64,000 bases of DNA from NCBI RefSeq assembly GCF_026625605.1, contig NZ_CP113054.1, positions 2,542,001 through 2,606,000 of the forward strand. Reading direction: 5' to 3'. Under the pieces are notes generated by a model. The model saw nothing but the letters and a program-made list of their open reading frames with translations. It made no database searches and was not told where the DNA came from. Below, in pieces: positions 61,830 through 64,000 of this stretch. The DNA is from Luteolibacter sp. SL250. GTDB lineage: Bacteria > Verrucomicrobiota > Verrucomicrobiia > Verrucomicrobiales > Akkermansiaceae. Within the stretch, counting starts at the first letter, position 1. Each line of letters starts with the position of its first letter. The position numbers were made by a program, and so were the translations under genes.

Positions 61830-63719
61830 TCAGGCGAGGGATCGGGTCCCGGTGAGCGGCGGCCAGGTGATCAGCTTTCCGCGGGTCGTGCTGTGAAGGG
61901 ATGTTTCAACAAAGGAGTTGATGGTCACATGGTGCGCCAGGAAGCGCGCCAGAACCATCCCGCAGAGGAACGCGCTGGCACCGGCGAATCGGCGATCATC
62001 AAAGGTGATGTCCACCGCAAGCCCCCGCTGGAAGGCAACGGGGCCGCCTCCCGGCATCCTCCGGATCACCGGAGCGGAGGTGACCGAGGTGATCCCCTCG
62101 ATCCACTCGTAGACATCTTCCATGCCGGAGGGCACGTAGATCCGCAGCAGGTCCCGCAGGGCGGCCGTGCCGCCGCCGGAGTCTTCCACCAGAGAGAGAT
62201 AGTTCAGTGACAGATGGCTGATGAAACGCCAGGCCTCGCTTCCGTGGGCCAGGCTGTCCATCGGAGGGGTGGGGGGGATGATCCAGCGTACCGCCGCCAG
62301 CGCCAGACCCGCGTCAGGGAGCAAGTCGGTATCGCGCCCTTCGATGGGCATCGAGAGGGGCAGGTGGCGGTTGGAGCAGAGCACCTTCACCGAGAGGGCA
62401 TCGATGTCTTCCCGGTAGGGCGCGCTGTTCCCGTCAACGAGGGAGATGTAGATCTCCGAGCCAGCGTAGCGTGAGGATGGTCCCTCCCGTTTCTCCCGGC
62501 CGGTGCTCAGGCGCGGTGCGCGACGGATGGAGAAGAAGGATTTCGCTCCCGGCTCCCCGGCTCCACAGCGGTAGAACGGCAGGAAACGGGTCTTCTCGGA
62601 GGTGCCACCGGTGATGCCGGTCACCTCGTTCACCAGCAGGATCTCGTGGTGGAGGGGCTTGGTACGGTCCACCACCAGGTGGAAATCGGAACGCCCGGAG
62701 TCTACGGAAATCTGGTCCGCCCGTCTTTCGAACAGATTGACCAAGGGGGTCGCATTCAACACGAAGGTTTCCGGACGTATCAGATTCGCGAGTTCCGCAG
62801 CGGACCGCTTGAAGCCGATGATGAGATCGACGGAGGTTTTTTCCAACCCGGCGAAGGCTGCGCGAAGACCCTGGATCTTGAAAAACAGGAAGCGCTGGGG
62901 CATCCCCATGTACTCGCGCAGCAGGCGGTAACCTTCGAACACCCGTGTATCCGCATGCAGCAGGGCTTCATCCTTTGAGAAACCTCCGGGCACGATCTTC
63001 ACGCCATCCCGGTCGCCGAGCGTGAACGTCTTGAGGATCTTCGCCGGATAGGCGCCGGAGGAGATGAAAAGGTGGGTGCCATGGGAGAAAAGTTCTTCCA
63101 GAATCCGCCCTGCTCCACCCAGGTCGCCGCGGACGAAAAAGGTCAGCTCGTCGAGTGAAGTCTGGTCGCTGAAGAAACCGGCATCCGGATGCAGATCCAG
63201 CCGGAGCCGGAGCGCCGCCTTTGCCGGGGCACTCGAGGGAAGCTGCAGCAGGTCCAGATCCCGGTCGAAGTAGCGGGGTCTCCCCTGCGGATCACGGGCG
63301 ATGCGGATGGGATGGATCGTCACCTCCTGAGCCGTGCGGAACTCGCACCGGGTGTCCGCATCCGGGCCCAGATGTCCGGTCAACATGGAACCCCGCGGTA
63401 CGGTCAACGGCACAGTCAAAGCAGCGTCCCCCTGCAGCTCCACGATACCCATGGATGGCACCGGGCACAGCATCGCCGGATAGATCGTCTCAAGCAGCGA
63501 CTGGGTGAAAACCGGGAAATCCGCGTCGAGCTTCTGGTGGACCCGGGCGGCGAGGAAAGCGAAGCCTTCGAGCAGGCGCTCCACGAACGGATCGTCGCAT
63601 CCATCGTTTCTCAGTCGCAACTGGCCGGCCACCAGTGGGTGCATGGTGCCGAACTCACCGGCCACTTCGCGGATGTGGCGGAGCTCGTCTTCAAAATAAC
63701 CGAGGAAAGTTTCGTTCAT
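61830..63719 (-). CDS. tssF: Type VI secretion baseplate protein TssF
   Basis: 629 residues, the normal size. It begins with FLGYFEDELRHIREVAGEFGTMHP, LRNDGCDDPFVERLLEGFAFLAARVHQKLDADFP and FTQSLLETIYPAMLCPVPSM, the classical start of TssF. The C-terminal half has GGGPVAFQRGLAVDITFDDRRFAGASAFLCGMVLARFLAHHVTINSFVET. TssF and TssG make the baseplate wedge. It follows tssE after 27 bases. Confidence 0.95.
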   Translation of the reverse strand: MNETFLGYFEDELRHIREVAGEFGTMHPLVAGQLRLRNDGCDDPFVERLLEGFAFLAARVHQKLDADFPVFTQSLLETIYPAMLCPVPSMGIVELQGDAALTVPLTVPRGSMLTGHLGPDADTRCEFRTAQEVTIHPIRIARDPQGRPRYFDRDLDLLQLPSSAPAKAALRLRLDLHPDAGFFSDQTSLDELTFFVRGDLGGAGRILEELFSHGTHLFISSGAYPAKILKTFTLGDRDGVKIVPGGFSKDEALLHADTRVFEGYRLLREYMGMPQRFLFFKIQGLRAAFAGLEKTSVDLIIGFKRSAAELANLIRPETFVLNATPLVNLFERRADQISVDSGRSDFHLVVDRTKPLHHEILLVNEVTGITGGTSEKTRFLPFYRCGAGEPGAKSFFSIRRAPRLSTGREKREGPSSRYAGSEIYISLVDGNSAPYREDIDALSVKVLCSNRHLPLSMPIEGRDTDLLPDAGLALAAVRWIIPPTPPMDSLAHGSEAWRFISHLSLNYLSLVEDSGGGTAALRDLLRIYVPSGMEDVYEWIEGITSVTSAPVIRRMPGGGPVAFQRGLAVDITFDDRRFAGASAFLCGMVLARFLAHHVTINSFVETSLHSTTRGKLITWPPLTGTRSLA

Positions 63720-63746
63720 CCGTTGGAATGGGTGGGAGGGAGCCGA

Positions 63747-64000
63747 TCAGGAGTCGAAAGACCAAGCTCCGGAAGTGGTGTCGACGGCGGTTTCCATGGT
63801 GAACCGCTCTGGAACCGGCTGGGCCCAGATGCTGCCACTGATGCGGAACGCGACCGAGTTGCCCTCATCGTCATACTGGTCCCCGATGCGCTCGACCTCC
63901 AGTGTGGAAGGAATGATGCGGGGCTCGAAGTGGAGGATCGCCTCACGGATCGAGGACGCCATCTCATCCATGTCCATGGAGGAACCGATCCGCCCGGAAT
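63747..64000 (-). CDS. tssE: Type VI secretion baseplate protein TssE, partial (N-terminus beyond right edge)
   Basis: The C-terminal 83 or so residues of a gp25-like protein. The signature SSIREAILHFEPRI (with the family's fEPRL motif) is followed by a strand with AFRISGSIWAQPV and MET...DTTSGAWSF. TssE proteins are about 130-170 residues, so roughly half lies outside. The frame is open at the right edge; an ATG at 63977 is internal. It is upstream of tssF in the same operon and shows that the cluster continues beyond the window. Confidence 0.9.
   Translation of the reverse strand, partial: SGRIGSSMDMDEMASSIREAILHFEPRIIPSTLEVERIGDQYDDEGNSVAFRISGSIWAQPVPERFTMETAVDTTSGAWSFDS

Overview
The window is about 64 kb of GC-rich bacterial chromosome, densely coded on both strands, with no rRNA, tRNA, CRISPR array or intact insertion sequence that I can see. 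Gene content points to the Planctomycetes-Verrucomicrobia-Chlamydiae group, most likely a Verrucomicrobiales (Luteolibacter-like) organism. The pointers are a secreted c-type cytochrome fused to WD40 repeats, a PEP-CTERM protein, several long secreted HEAT/TPR or ConA-like proteins, a PL1-type pectate lyase, and a full mreBCD-PBP2 set. The taxonomic call is inference from gene content, not from a marker tree.

Layout. 1-7.2 kb: partial secreted protein, tpiA and pgk (minus strand, with a clear terminator), a large secreted repeat protein and an S41 protease. 7.2-13.4 kb: cytochrome/WD40 protein, DEAD-box helicase, a patatin-like protein and a flippase-like membrane protein. 13.5-17.9 kb: an accessory module of a small secreted protein, an intracellular subtilase, a GAF-like protein and a TPR/TRAFs-binding plus cyclase-like protein, followed by a divergent small gene and a long palindromic repeat. 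This is the best candidate for an under-described (possibly defence or signalling) system. 17.9-23.5 kb: MFS transporter, small protein, FAD oxidoreductase, lipoprotein, amino acid permease. 23.7-27.4 kb: an unusually large TatC, a two-TM protein and a secreted ClpP-like protease. 27.4-37.3 kb: siroheme-decarboxylase-like protein, CCA-adding enzyme, pectate lyase, class V aminotransferase, dapA, orphan DNA methyltransferase, GNAT, PEP-CTERM protein, pyk.

37.5-44.8 kb is the cell-shape cluster read on the minus strand (parA-like, mreB, mreC, mreD, mrdA, rng), closed by a strong terminator. 44.9-49.1 kb holds a SWIM/SNF2 helicase, a small secreted protein and purC. 49.3-56.8 kb is a complete-looking fatty-acid utilisation operon (patatin-like lipase, CoA ligase-like, thiolase, FadB/J-like, acyl-CoA dehydrogenase), preceded by a strongly structured leader that looks like a cis-regulatory RNA. 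58.1-64.0 kb is part of a type VI secretion cluster (tssE partial, tssF, tssG, tssH/clpV) that continues past the right edge.

Central carbon genes (tpiA, pgk, pyk), dapA, purC and mreB mark this as core chromosome. The subtilase/cyclase-like module, the palindromic repeat, the orphan methyltransferase and the T6SS are the accessory parts.
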